Source: a virus. Taken from it: a DNA stretch of 64,000 nt. The translations under genes and the position numbers were made by a program. Positions 38,201 through 46,704 of the stretch are shown piece by piece. Each line of letters begins with the position of its first letter. Within the stretch, counting starts at the first letter, position 1. The notes beneath the pieces were generated by a model. The model was given only the letters and a program-made list of their open reading frames with translations. It was not told the origin of the DNA and ran no database searches. Location: the IMG/VR virus record IMGVR_UViG_3300010885_044017, positions 62,001-126,000 of that record. The stretch is one strand, 5' to 3'.

Positions 38201-39675
38201 GTGGTTCTAGGTGGGCACACACTGGCAGGCAATATCTGTACGGGTGCTTCTGTAGGGGCACCAGGTGTGGAAGATTTAATCCAAGGTTGATGTGCTGGGA
38301 ATATTGATACTATGCTGGCAGCTTGATTAGCCACACTGTTCCACAGTCGTGTTTTAGTATCGTAAGTGGTATCAGGAAACTGTTGAGTTTGTAAACTTAC
38401 TCCTGATCCAGCATTGTTGGCCCCACCGGTGTCTATGGCTACAGAGCCGCCTTTGAGTTCTAATGCACCGCCCGATCCCACCGACACAGACCCACCGCCC
38501 AAGGTCAATGCACCTCCGGCGCCAATGTTGATTTTAGATCCATGAACATTGGTGGAACTAGTAGCAGAAATGTTGATGTCGGCACTGACTGCATTGACAT
38601 AGGTGGCACCTCGTAGGTTCAATGCACTGCCGGCTTCAATGTTGATGTTCTTGTCAGCACGTAGGTTTAAATCGCCTTGAGCACGAACACTGAAACTGCC
38701 ACCGTTGTAGATGTTCATGTCACCATTTTTACTCAGCTCAATCCAACTACTGCCACTGGAGTTAATGATAAACATGATGCCTTCTGTATCATTCATTAGG
38801 ATCTGATGTCCTGCAGATGAACGTATGCGTACCAACTGGTCTTTGCCGTTGACATCACCGTCGTCCACGACAAATGTATGTCCACCTTTTCTGGCCTTGA
38901 CTTCGTAGTCAAGAATGTTGATTGACCCGTCGGCTAATTTTTTCTCGTAGGTGGGATCATCTGCGGGATCGTTGCCCAAGGCTCGGCCCGGGGTACTGAT
39001 ACCAAACACATGACTGGGACTTTCTCTATGGCTGTTGGAACTTATGGCACCACGCACAGCATCTCTGTCCAGTCCTTGCTGAAACAGCACATTGGCTTGA
39101 AATTCGTGTATGGGTCTGGCATTGTTATAGGAATCTGCAGCAAAAGCATCGTCTCGATTTTCGTTGTATTCTGCCACTGGCAATACTTGACTGCCGTCTG
39201 TGACTAAACTGCTTTTTAAATCTGCACTGGCCAATTCTGTGTCGGTTTTTTTAGCACCTGCCAAGGCTGGTACCATGTAATGACTTATAGTGGGGTTGAC
39301 GCAGGCAAACCAATAACCGCGATCTGGATCACCATTGACAAATGTACACAGCACTTGATTGCCCACATCCGGTGGCACCATCCACATGCCGTAGGTGTGA
39401 TTGGTTGTTTCAAATTTATTATTAGCGGTTTGATCGCCTACAAATGTAGCACCAAAAAACGGGCTTGCATAATTTACTGTTTGCCACGCGGATTCCACAC
39501 CTTGATCTCCTAGACCAAATTCTGGAATCCATACACGTAATCTGCCCAATCTGCGAGGATCTTTATTATCTTTCACCACTCCCATAAATGTGGCCGTGTC
39601 AAATTTGATGCCCGAGTCACCGTCTCGCTTGGCCCACTTGGGTATTTTGGTTCCTGCTACTTTATCTATTGGCAT
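35296..39675 (-). CDS. gp5: Multi-enzyme baseplate hub/tail lysozyme, gp5-like (1,459 residues)
   Basis: The N-terminus (FMGVVKDNKDPRRLGRLRVWIP) is the gp5 OB-fold that sits on the tail hub; residues ~290-430 are a Gly-rich beta-helix. Then come five enzyme-like modules. (1) ~515-690: lysozyme/transglycosylase-like with LETGG (catalytic Glu ~556) and GFYGLIQF. (2) ~815-960: SGNH hydrolase with GDSIAWG (~823), CGSNDIV and LHPTSYP. (3) ~1003-1120: GKYQVDAYLLAEAGYI, a second lysozyme-like segment. (4) ~1165-1280: M15/VanY-like peptidase with TLRTNEEQAGLYNAW, SQHNLGQAMDI and WPHIQ supplying zinc ligands. (5) ~1300-1459: alpha/beta hydrolase-like with nucleophile elbow IGFSKGAE (~1358) and VNHMAIV. 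T4 gp5 (575) has one lysozyme. It should penetrate the envelope and cut peptidoglycan. Confidence 0.88.
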   Translation of the reverse strand: MPIDKVAGTKIPKWAKRDGDSGIKFDTATFMGVVKDNKDPRRLGRLRVWIPEFGLGDQGVESAWQTVNYASPFFGATFVGDQTANNKFETTNHTYGMWMVPPDVGNQVLCTFVNGDPDRGYWFACVNPTISHYMVPALAGAKKTDTELASADLKSSLVTDGSQVLPVAEYNENRDDAFAADSYNNARPIHEFQANVLFQQGLDRDAVRGAISSNSHRESPSHVFGISTPGRALGNDPADDPTYEKKLADGSINILDYEVKARKGGHTFVVDDGDVNGKDQLVRIRSSAGHQILMNDTEGIMFIINSSGSSWIELSKNGDMNIYNGGSFSVRAQGDLNLRADKNINIEAGSALNLRGATYVNAVSADINISATSSTNVHGSKINIGAGGALTLGGGSVSVGSGGALELKGGSVAIDTGGANNAGSGVSLQTQQFPDTTYDTKTRLWNSVANQAASIVSIFPAHQPWIKSSTPGAPTEAPVQILPASVCPPRTTSSPGDYILPKPNGNKLDLGRVHGGAKGSAPWSTDTAFLDKTKQVAANLGISNWLWLLAAMYLETGGTMDPAEPNGLGFYGLIQFGGDARKLVGYNPSDIPAFTGLSRVQQLDLVEKYFKLNAPWKKSKGRMVDVYSCINWPVATGQDLTYIVYGLNGSPPGATYTAFQNKAYSQNHFDKTGKGYVNVQDFETFMQTKLNAVKQCLANAGTAVDPGTLQSSSGIKVTDSSGNAIASGSKTTSANTDVGINNAYGRTVSSSCPKDWLGKAELYKSPGAISSAAPLLTQAYATNMHAELGYFESQWDYASTGGKTSTPAGAAINVGTKGTILVMGDSIAWGTGQALQKKLSSTSVMARVGDNSTTILANAKNPPAPASGRVGTYQDYQYENDWVGKVKVAVISCGSNDIVKGVGNKTLLIENLKAIRAALRAEKYIWILPYDSIACAAVTQVASITGDKTVALTDYPSGDKPPLHPTSYPNVAGALQKIITEITAGSSASNSDATAKATPGDGTRIGKYQVDAYLLAEAGYIKPDAIKQYGAQTLSKNESWTGKDSIRSQKDFFANKQLQDDLQNKEFLANYKTLVTNKGIKPEDDICMAAGMLFVAHKYRSAALAAEWRQSGKVKTPPTVAGEAGTAEEYFNHGRYAIDVLSAQAITGTSNAAGPIDLSIDPDTVMLFRSSGTGTRARFDASTPVLRSATLQLAKAYKEKYDKKMQVNSTLRTNEEQAGLYNAWVAGGKKGNLVAPPGTSQHNLGQAMDIQHDVYALDTELGLGKYNLKTIPNDWPHIQTINTKATDATTEPKASGPGDQLVVLITGLEKAGEAYKTGVRALAAQLTGLGAAAEVFSCTDIGGASAYVVKNRGTKKVILIGFSKGAEIVNQMAATGMKIDLMVCIDGFPTVGMRLANLPSNVVRAVNYYNPRNYGDAGYGNPYPAPPPAPRVTHIASSVNHMAIVAAVSANIISDVRSA

Positions 39676-39695
39676 ATTTTATATTTAAGTTGATG

Positions 39696-42677
39696 TTATA
39701 TGGAGTAACCAATTATTGATTCACCTGTGGCTAGAGAGTTATCGCCAATGGCCACTGTGACAGCAGTGTCCACTACTGTCTGTAAATCAAATGTTCCAAG
39801 ATCCGATTCAGGCAATTCTCTCAACACTGTGGTAGCAACTGGAGGTGTTTTGAACTTTTCTTTGGTTTTGATCCTTGTTTTCTCTTCTACTCTTGCAGTA
39901 CTTAAATTAACATTGTTGGTTTTTTGTTTTGCATTTTTGCTTTGTTCTGGTGCTTTGATTGTTTTATCTCGCTCAACATTGTCAGTGCTTTTTTTACCAT
40001 CGCCGGGTTGATTTATTTGTCTTACAGTTTCTAAAGTTTGCATAAATTTACCACTACGAAACTCACTGGAAACTTTTAAAACTCGATACAGCCCACTGAA
40101 GCTGCTGGTACTATCACCTTTATAATACGCCAATCCGCCGGTGGCTTCATTGATGTCGGCGGGGGTTTTAAATGTCACTCGACAATATATTGCCCCGCGA
40201 TCCATTACCAAACTGCTTGCTTCTCCGTCGACAAATTGTTGGTTGGGTTTATAATCTGTTGTAAGTGCTGTATATAATATATCATCCTGTTTAATAAAAT
40301 CTGGATCGCCTATGATGTTTAATTTTAAATTTAACATGTCACCGCCCATTTGACTGTAAAGACTATCTCTAAAACTGGTATTTTTTTGTGCTTCGGCGCT
40401 GCCTAAATTACCACCGCTGGAATTGGAAACATTAAGAGGCATGGGTATTTGTTCCGGGTTGGTTGGGTTCCCATATCCGGTTTTGATTGAAATTTCTGAC
40501 GAGTCGCTGGCTGTGTTTGCATCATTGTTGTTGAGAGCTTTACTCGTTGCTGCCTTGGCATTCTTGTCCACTTGTATTGCAGTAAAAAATAAAGCATTAA
40601 AATCTATGTCAAAAGAAATAACATCTTGATTTTTTCCAGTATAAAAATATTGATAATCTTTAACTGCATTTGGTAATTGAGATTTTGCCGCACGATCGTC
40701 GCTGGTGTTGTAGTAAATATATTCGCTGATGATAAAGGTGATTTTTTTACCCCAGGCCTGTCGCTGGTTGTCAAACTTTGTCAGTTCAATGTGAGGAACT
40801 ACTTTAAACCAATTTATATTTTTATTTCCAACAGCCTTACTAAGATCCTTGGCACTGGTTGGAATAGACATATCTTTATTTTGATCACCATCACGTTTCA
40901 ATTGATTTGTGATGTACTCGCTATTGGTTATAACCTGTTCTACTATTGATTGAATTGAAGTTCCGGCATTGACTGTAAATGTTTGTCTGGTTTCTTGGCC
41001 AGATTGAACTGCTGCGGGCCCATTGGGATTGTCATTCTTCAACTGCACTGCTATAGCAGAAGGATCATCATTCATTGGCTTTTTATTTTCATTGAGTTTT
41101 TTAGGCGGAACCAACAGGGCATTTTTTATTTTATCGCTGGTAATTTTAAAAAAGATTTCATCCGGTACAGTGATATTTTTTTCTTTATTGATTATCAATG
41201 CTTGATACCAGGCATTGTACGCAGCAGCCAGACCTTGATCTGTTTTAATTACAAAATTTAGATTACTGGCAGACCCTGCAGGAGTTGAGGTTTTGTCTTT
41301 GACTACTGGTGTAGTTGCCTGTTTAGTCTTTAAAGTGGGATCCGAGTCTTTTACTAACTCAGTTCCATCATCGTAATTGGTTATTTTAATAGAGGCTATC
41401 GCTTCTTTTCTCTCGTCATCTTTTTTCACTTCGGTTTGAATAGAATTGGCAAAAGATTTAATTGTTGCAGCGTTTGCCCCTTGTTCATTGAGATACTCGC
41501 CCACTGTGCCGGCTGTGACTTCCACTGTGGTTTTGAGTGATTGTGTGTTGGAAAAGTTGGCCTGATGATTGAATGGTACCGCAGTGATTTGATATTCTGT
41601 GCCTTTGACTGTGGCCCGCATTTTCATGTTAATTAATTTAATGGGGATTTTTTTATTTAATTCTGCAATTTTTTTCTCTTGAGCCCCGGCATCGTTGTAA
41701 CCAAAAAAATCAATTTCTAATAGATAAGGAACTTGCAAGTAGTTTTCTATTTGTAGAGTTTTTTCGCTGAGATCCAGCAATCTATTGATCAATGTCATAC
41801 CGTAGGGCTCGATGATGGTGAAAGATATTTCAATGGCGTTGCCAGATCTGCTGGTGGCATTGAGTCCAATCACTGTGCCTAACTTTAACTCTTCAAAATA
41901 AAAGTCATCAGTAAAAAACTCACTTCTGGTGGCATGATGTCTACTGGCAGAACTGATCAATGTGTGATTAATTTTAAACTGTTTTGGATTGTTGTTTAAT
42001 TGTTTATAGTCGGCTTGAGTGAGTGCATGTAGACTCAACCCATAGGTATAATTGTTGTATTGATGTAGCCGATTTTCTGTTGTTTTATAAGTTATCTCAG
42101 CGGTATCTTCGGCAGTGGAAGTATTTTTTTTGTTTGATTGATCTGCTTTGGTCAATGGGCCACCGGCTTGATTACCTGTACTGGTGGGCGATTTCAATGT
42201 GGCCTGTTGTGCAGGATTGGGTTTATAAGGTACTGCGGCGCCTTCACTGCCCCAGGCATTGGGGTTGTAAGGATCAATGTTGTTTGTTTCTTCTTTGGTT
42301 AATTTGGTGGTACCCGTGGGCACTGTGGTTCCAGTTTGGTCGCTGTCTGTGACCACTGCGTCTGTGGCAGTGTTGGAACCGGGATCGGCAGTCTTGGAAT
42401 CCAGATAAGCAGCAGTGGTGTTCAAGAGTTTGATTGTGGCGGTGTTTTTTAGTCGCAACTCGGCAAGAAGTTCGGTATCCCCATTTGCTTTGGCATCGGC
42501 GATGCGAGATTCAAATTGAGTTTGCTTGTTACTCAGTGATTTAAATATCTCTGTTAAATTAGACCTGTTTTGAGCAATGGCTTGGGCATCTCCATTGGCA
42601 ATAGCGGCACTCAGTTGTGCAGCATAGTCATTGGCAAGGTTTTCTAAGGTGTCAAGTACAGGGTAGCCGGTGGCCAT
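39696..42677 (-). CDS. Large baseplate hub candidate
   Basis: This 993-residue protein has an N-terminal helical coiled-coil-like region (LENLANDYAAQLSAAIANGD) and a low-complexity Thr/Asp/Asn linker. A conserved core follows: YTYGLSLHALTQADYKQL, then ARSEFFTDDFYFEELKLGTVIGL and EPYGMTLINRLLDL. It continues with WFKVVPHIELTKFD and a late GAIYCRVTFKTPADIN segment. This core is typical of a large structural protein located beside gp5 and gp53 in T4-like cyanophages. The position suggests it is the partner that holds gp5 on the hub (the role of gp27 in T4), but I do not recognise a gp27 fold in sequence. Charged low-complexity stretches near 870-950 are unusual for a hub ring. Confidence 0.68.
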   Translation of the reverse strand: MATGYPVLDTLENLANDYAAQLSAAIANGDAQAIAQNRSNLTEIFKSLSNKQTQFESRIADAKANGDTELLAELRLKNTATIKLLNTTAAYLDSKTADPGSNTATDAVVTDSDQTGTTVPTGTTKLTKEETNNIDPYNPNAWGSEGAAVPYKPNPAQQATLKSPTSTGNQAGGPLTKADQSNKKNTSTAEDTAEITYKTTENRLHQYNNYTYGLSLHALTQADYKQLNNNPKQFKINHTLISSASRHHATRSEFFTDDFYFEELKLGTVIGLNATSRSGNAIEISFTIIEPYGMTLINRLLDLSEKTLQIENYLQVPYLLEIDFFGYNDAGAQEKKIAELNKKIPIKLINMKMRATVKGTEYQITAVPFNHQANFSNTQSLKTTVEVTAGTVGEYLNEQGANAATIKSFANSIQTEVKKDDERKEAIASIKITNYDDGTELVKDSDPTLKTKQATTPVVKDKTSTPAGSASNLNFVIKTDQGLAAAYNAWYQALIINKEKNITVPDEIFFKITSDKIKNALLVPPKKLNENKKPMNDDPSAIAVQLKNDNPNGPAAVQSGQETRQTFTVNAGTSIQSIVEQVITNSEYITNQLKRDGDQNKDMSIPTSAKDLSKAVGNKNINWFKVVPHIELTKFDNQRQAWGKKITFIISEYIYYNTSDDRAAKSQLPNAVKDYQYFYTGKNQDVISFDIDFNALFFTAIQVDKNAKAATSKALNNNDANTASDSSEISIKTGYGNPTNPEQIPMPLNVSNSSGGNLGSAEAQKNTSFRDSLYSQMGGDMLNLKLNIIGDPDFIKQDDILYTALTTDYKPNQQFVDGEASSLVMDRGAIYCRVTFKTPADINEATGGLAYYKGDSTSSFSGLYRVLKVSSEFRSGKFMQTLETVRQINQPGDGKKSTDNVERDKTIKAPEQSKNAKQKTNNVNLSTARVEEKTRIKTKEKFKTPPVATTVLRELPESDLGTFDLQTVVDTAVTVAIGDNSLATGESIIGYSI

Positions 42678-42680
42678 GAG

Positions 42681-42986
42681 TTAAATTCCCAAATCTGCGG
42701 TCAATTGAGACTTGGTGGGGATCTGTATCACCGCCCCGGAACGAAAATCCAACAAGGGATCTTCAATCACATTGGGGTTACGAGCAGCAAACACCCACCA
42801 TAAAGCACTGTCACCATACAAGTCAAATGCCAACAGGTCGGGACGAAATTGATAAATTGCGTCTATAGTATAAACTACATCGTCATCCTGTGCAGTGATG
42901 GGTCGTGCAGTTAATACATCAAGAAACTGACCAAAACTTGCAGTGCCAAAGTACGGGCTGGATCTACTGTAGGTAACTTGAGCCAT
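42681..42986 (-). CDS. gp53: Baseplate wedge protein gp53-like
   Basis: This 101-residue protein carries the gp53-like pattern of aquatic T4-like phages: SSPYFGT, FLDVLTARPITAQDDDVVYTI, then YQFRPDLLAFDLYGDSALWWVFAARNPN and a closing IQIPTKSQL. In T4, gp53 joins adjacent wedges in the baseplate. It is about half the T4 length, as usual in cyanophage-type versions. Its ATG overlaps the upstream stop (TAATG), so translation is coupled to 42986-43894, and its stop lies four bases before the hub candidate. Confidence 0.85.
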   Translation of the reverse strand: MAQVTYSRSSPYFGTASFGQFLDVLTARPITAQDDDVVYTIDAIYQFRPDLLAFDLYGDSALWWVFAARNPNVIEDPLLDFRSGAVIQIPTKSQLTADLGI

Positions 42987-43894
42987 TATAAGAATCCTCC
43001 ATTGCCAGATAATAGTTGTCCTTTTGCAAATTTGCCCAGTGTAAAGTTTTTGTAAATGTTGGCTCTGCTGTATACCGGTTGCACTGTTACAGATAATTGA
43101 CTGGCTGTGGGCAGTCTTACCAATCGATTGGCGGCAGATTTAGTACCGGTGGACACTGTGGCCGAAGATCCTACAGGAATTTCTATATAATCTACTGAAT
43201 CCGGCAGGGTGTGTGTGAAGTTTGTTATTACACAACTCACATGCGGAAAATAAAAGTCCCCGTAGCCATCTAAAAATACTATGGGCGGTGGGTTTCCAGC
43301 ATTTGTATCATTACCAAAAAACATTTTGGTACAGGTTCTAAAAAAGTATATGGCTGCCAGCAGATATTGTCCTTCGTCTAGGTTTTGCACAGTGAAGTCT
43401 CCACTGATGGTGATTGCACCCACATCCGAGCCTTCATAAAAATAATTTTTATAATTGCTGTGTGTCAGAGCTTGTTCTTGATATCTGGCATTGTGTGCCA
43501 CAGTGATTGCAGGTGTGTACGGAAAAATTACCCCTGTTTCAGCAGTTCTTGTCAAGGGAGATAACAATGATGTATCAGCATCGTCCATCAACGGTGTCCA
43601 CCCGGTTCCGGCTAGACTTATACGCACTCGCCAATCCACTGGTTGTGGTTGACCTTGGCTCAGGGTGTTTACCTTGGGCATTGTGGTAACACGATTGGTT
43701 TGGGCACCTCCGGAAAATAACCCAGCAGCTCGTTTTCTTATACTGCTCATGTCTAGAAAACTGGAAGCTGATCCCTTGTCTTTGACAGAATCGGTACTGG
43801 GACTGGAGCTCAAAGAGCCGTCATTGCCCACAGCCAGCGTGGAGCCATCGTCAAATGTTTGCATACTGGAACCGTCATCGTATTGTATTGGCAT
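42986..43894 (-). CDS. Baseplate/tail-tube-associated structural protein
   Basis: This 302-residue protein starts with short YDDGSSMQTFDDGSTL-type repeats and a Ser/Asp-rich tail. The conserved core is VDWRVRISL, IFPYTPAITVAHNARY, YFYEGSDVGAITISGDFTVQN, LAAIYFFRTCTKMFFG, PPPIVFLDGYGDFYF and LPDSVDYIEIPVG. This set is familiar from structural proteins near gp53 in T4-like cyanophages. The likely role is at the top of the baseplate where the tube starts (the place of gp48/gp54 in T4), but the homology is not certain. It is the first gene of the 26-kb baseplate and fibre operon and follows a perfect late-promoter motif. Confidence 0.68.
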   Translation of the reverse strand: MPIQYDDGSSMQTFDDGSTLAVGNDGSLSSSPSTDSVKDKGSASSFLDMSSIRKRAAGLFSGGAQTNRVTTMPKVNTLSQGQPQPVDWRVRISLAGTGWTPLMDDADTSLLSPLTRTAETGVIFPYTPAITVAHNARYQEQALTHSNYKNYFYEGSDVGAITISGDFTVQNLDEGQYLLAAIYFFRTCTKMFFGNDTNAGNPPPIVFLDGYGDFYFPHVSCVITNFTHTLPDSVDYIEIPVGSSATVSTGTKSAANRLVRLPTASQLSVTVQPVYSRANIYKNFTLGKFAKGQLLSGNGGFL

Positions 43895-43923
43895 ATTTGT
43901 TCTGTGATAATTAAGTTATACAG

Positions 43924-43931
43924 TATTTATA
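43924..43931 (-). promoter_or_regulatory. Late promoter, perfect TATAAATA
   Basis: The minus strand carries the exact T4 late-promoter consensus TATAAATA, 30 bases upstream of the ATG at 43894. It is the best match in the window and stands at the head of the baseplate operon. Recognition by the gp55 encoded just across the divide is the expected mechanism. Confidence 0.65.
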
Positions 43932-43963
43932 AACAAAATAAACTGCTATTATTATAAAAGTGG

Positions 43964-43993
43964 TTGACCCAAGGTGTAAATATATGTTAGTAT
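43964..43993 (+). promoter_or_regulatory. Candidate sigma-70-type promoter for the gp55 operon
   Basis: TTGACC (43964-43969) is followed after 18 bases by TAGTAT (43988-43993), with TGT just before it as in extended -10 sites. The start site would be near 44000, leaving a short leader with a GAGGAA ribosome binding site and a TTG start at 44016. Early or middle expression by host polymerase fits a late sigma factor gene. Confidence 0.42.
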
Positions 43994-44015
43994 ACACTTA
44001 CAACGAGGAAATAAA

Positions 44016-44891
44016 TTGCGCCAAAATTACTTAAATAACAAAGATATACTCAAAGAAATCCACAAAAGCAAAACTACTTATTGCAGTTACAGCGACCCCG
44101 GTTATGTCAACTATGACATGATACTGCCCACAGTGGACAAAATTAACAAGAAAAATACACTGGAAGGCCGTAGGTTACGTGCAGAACGCTTGGGCAAATT
44201 GGCACACGAAACTGCTGTGGCTGAAACCGGTGTCAAGAGAAAATTGGATGAATTTCAAGTCAAGTTACGTGATGTTGCCGACAGTGATGTAGTATTCAGA
44301 ATCATGACATGGGATCACATTCCTGTAGATGATGTCAAAACTCGAAAAGCCCGCATGAGTGCCTTGGACATTGATGACTCAGAAGATCCACTTATTACAG
44401 AATACGACGAATTAGATACCACACACAACAAATATGTCAAGGTAAACTTTCCCCCATTTCAGCACTGGCGAATCAATGAGTCAGGCGCGGCAGAATGTGT
44501 GGGCAAAAGTCACTGGAGTGGAGCTGTTGACACAGGCCGATTCAATAGAGATCACGGAAAAATGACAGCAAAATTGGCACACATGTTTGTTAAACTGTGC
44601 GAACGTTATGCCACTCGTAGCAACTGGCGTGGCTACACCTACAATGACGAGATGCGTAGCCAAGCACTGCTACAACTGAGTCAAATTGGCCTGCAATTTG
44701 ACGAATCAAAAAGTCAAAACCCGTTTGCCTACTACACTGCTGCAATTACCAATAGTTTTACCCGTGTGCTCAATATCGAAAAGCGAAATCAAAATCTTCG
44801 TGATGACATACTGGAAATGAACGGCTTAACACCCAGTTATACTCGACAGGGCGACTGGGGTTCAGGTGTGGGCCACGGGTCAGACGAATGA
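44016..44891 (+). CDS. gp55: Late-transcription RNA polymerase sigma factor gp55
   Basis: The start is a TTG at 44016 with GAGGAA eight bases upstream; no ATG is well placed. The protein has 291 residues, longer than T4 gp55 (185). The diagnostic core is KLAHMFVKLCERYATRSNWRGY, DEMRSQALLQL, then KSQNPFAYYTAAITNSFTRVLNIEKR and NLRDDIL, corresponding to sigma region 2. gp55 replaces the host sigma factor and reads TATAAATA promoters on replicating DNA, together with the gp45 clamp. The first ~130 residues are charged and phage-specific. It overlaps the SGNH gene by four bases. Its target motif recurs before most structural operons here. Confidence 0.93.
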   Translation: MRQNYLNNKDILKEIHKSKTTYCSYSDPGYVNYDMILPTVDKINKKNTLEGRRLRAERLGKLAHETAVAETGVKRKLDEFQVKLRDVADSDVVFRIMTWDHIPVDDVKTRKARMSALDIDDSEDPLITEYDELDTTHNKYVKVNFPPFQHWRINESGAAECVGKSHWSGAVDTGRFNRDHGKMTAKLAHMFVKLCERYATRSNWRGYTYNDEMRSQALLQLSQIGLQFDESKSQNPFAYYTAAITNSFTRVLNIEKRNQNLRDDILEMNGLTPSYTRQGDWGSGVGHGSDE

Positions 44892-45640
44892 TAGTTTATT
44901 CAAATTCTTGCAGTTTTGGTAGCATTCAAGAGCATGTTATTTACCCTGAATTGGTATCAACTGAACTTAAAGGAAAATTATTAAACGAGGGAATTCCAGG
45001 TTCGTGTAACCGACGTATTATACGTAGTTCTATTAGATCGCTAATTGATATTAGAAAACACCACATTGGGCCTGTACTAGCATTGATTGGATTAACATTT
45101 ATCAGTAGAACCGAACTATGGCAACCACATTTGCCATCCAATGGCAACGACGGAGATTTTCACCCAATCACAAGTTTATCTATAAAGAAACTCGATTGGT
45201 CTACCGGGCTAGTTAATACTAAACACAATGTATACGAATATGCCGATTCTGAAGTAAAAAATTACTATAAACAGTGGCTTCTACACTTTAGTAAAGAAGC
45301 AGAAGTTACTAATTTACTGACCGATATAATTATGTTTGAGTCTTTTGCTAAATCCAATGGCATTGACTGTTTAATTTTTTGTAACTGTCAAAAATTTCCA
45401 TCATTACCTGAGGTGTCGACCTCGGCTCCTTTTTTAAATAGTTTAGTAGAATTTTCATATACAAAAAATTCCATTATTGATTTATGGAATTTTAGTTTTG
45501 CAGATTTTGCTTTGGACAACGGGTATCAGCCTAAGGACTATTTAAAATATGGAGCGAATGGGCATCCAGGAAAAGTTGCCCATGAAAAATTTGGGTTTCA
45601 TCTACTAGAAATATACAAGACAAATATTACTAAAGAGTAA
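44888..45640 (+). CDS. SGNH-like hydrolase
   Basis: This 250-residue protein begins MIVYSNSCSFGS with the likely nucleophile Ser9 in the N-S-C-S block. GIPGSCNRR near residue 37 replaces the usual GAGN, and a C-terminal YGANGHPGKVAHEKFG segment supplies the catalytic His. The pattern parallels the SGNH proteins at 2215-2955 and 6607-7326, but the Cys in the second block is unlike both. It is AT-rich compared with gp55 and gp47 on either side, and its ATG overlaps the gp55 stop by four bases, as for an inserted accessory gene. Substrate unknown. Confidence 0.68.
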   Translation: MIVYSNSCSFGSIQEHVIYPELVSTELKGKLLNEGIPGSCNRRIIRSSIRSLIDIRKHHIGPVLALIGLTFISRTELWQPHLPSNGNDGDFHPITSLSIKKLDWSTGLVNTKHNVYEYADSEVKNYYKQWLLHFSKEAEVTNLLTDIIMFESFAKSNGIDCLIFCNCQKFPSLPEVSTSAPFLNSLVEFSYTKNSIIDLWNFSFADFALDNGYQPKDYLKYGANGHPGKVAHEKFGFHLLEIYKTNITKE

Positions 45641-45684
45641 ATCAGTGGTTGCAAATGTATGGATAAATTTGCTACACTATGTAA

Positions 45685-46704
45685 ATGACCAACTTATTTA
45701 AAAAAGCAGCAGTTTTCACAGACATACATTTTGGCTTGAAAAGCAACAGCACCTTGCACAACGAGGATTGTTTGGCATTTGTCAAATGGGCCACTGCTCG
45801 GGCCCGGGCAGAAGGCTGTGAAACTTGTATTTTTACCGGTGACTGGCACAACAATCGTGCGTCGATCAATATTCTCACACTGGGCTACAGCCTACGTGCT
45901 TTGGAGCATTTGAATGAAAACTTTTCGCAAACATTCTTTATTCCCGGCAATCACGATTTATATTATCGTGACAAGCGTGATGTACAAAGTGTGGAGTGGG
46001 CCCGACACCTGGCCAACATCCATATTTGTAACGATTGGACTACTATGGGCGATGTTACTATTGCTCCGTGGCTGGTGGGCGACGACCATAAACGATTAAA
46101 GAAGCTGTCCGGCAAGTACATGTTTGGGCATTTTGAACTGCCGGGCTACTTGATGAATGCCATGGTGGCCATGCCGGATCACGGTGAAGTCGATCCTCGA
46201 ACGGATTTGACCGGATTTGAACATGTTTATTCTGGACACTTTCATAAAAGACAAACTAGAGGCAATGTCACTTACTTGGGCAACTGTTTCCCGCACAACT
46301 ATGCTGATGCCGGTGACGATGATAGAGGCCTAATGATACTGGAGTGGGATCATGAACCGGTGTATCATGCATGGCCCGATCAGCCCAGATATCGTGTGTT
46401 TCAACTCAGTGATGTACTCAAGCACACCGAGTCCATGTTGGAACCCAATATGCATGTTAGAGTTAACCTAGACATTGATATTAGTTACGAAGAAGCCACT
46501 TTTATCAAAGAAACTTTTATAGATACGTATAAGTTACGAGAGATTACACTTATACCGGCCAAAGTGACAGAGTTGTCTGATTACGAAATAGCTGGCAATA
46601 TTAATTTTGAAAGTGTGGATCAAATTGTGTTTGGACAGTTGAGCAACATCGAAAGCGAACAATTCAATAAAAATCTGTTATTAGATATCTATAGGAATTT
46701 ATAA
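45685..46704 (+). CDS. gp47: Recombination endonuclease subunit gp47 (SbcD/Mre11-like)
   Basis: This 339-residue protein has every metallophosphoesterase motif: FTDIHFG (Asp13, His15), GDWHNN (Asp53, His55), GNHD (89-91 region), GHFELPG and GHFHKRQ. With gp46 it forms the Mre11/Rad50-type nuclease that resects DNA ends for recombination-dependent replication and degrades host DNA. Length matches T4 gp47 (339). The gene is separated from gp46 by two radical SAM genes, which is not the usual adjacent arrangement. Its stop overlaps the first radical SAM ATG by one base. A weak sigma-70-like promoter (TTGCAA, 18 bases, TACACT at 45673-45678) would make its message leaderless. Confidence 0.94.
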   Translation: MTNLFKKAAVFTDIHFGLKSNSTLHNEDCLAFVKWATARARAEGCETCIFTGDWHNNRASINILTLGYSLRALEHLNENFSQTFFIPGNHDLYYRDKRDVQSVEWARHLANIHICNDWTTMGDVTIAPWLVGDDHKRLKKLSGKYMFGHFELPGYLMNAMVAMPDHGEVDPRTDLTGFEHVYSGHFHKRQTRGNVTYLGNCFPHNYADAGDDDRGLMILEWDHEPVYHAWPDQPRYRVFQLSDVLKHTESMLEPNMHVRVNLDIDISYEEATFIKETFIDTYKLREITLIPAKVTELSDYEIAGNINFESVDQIVFGQLSNIESEQFNKNLLLDIYRNL

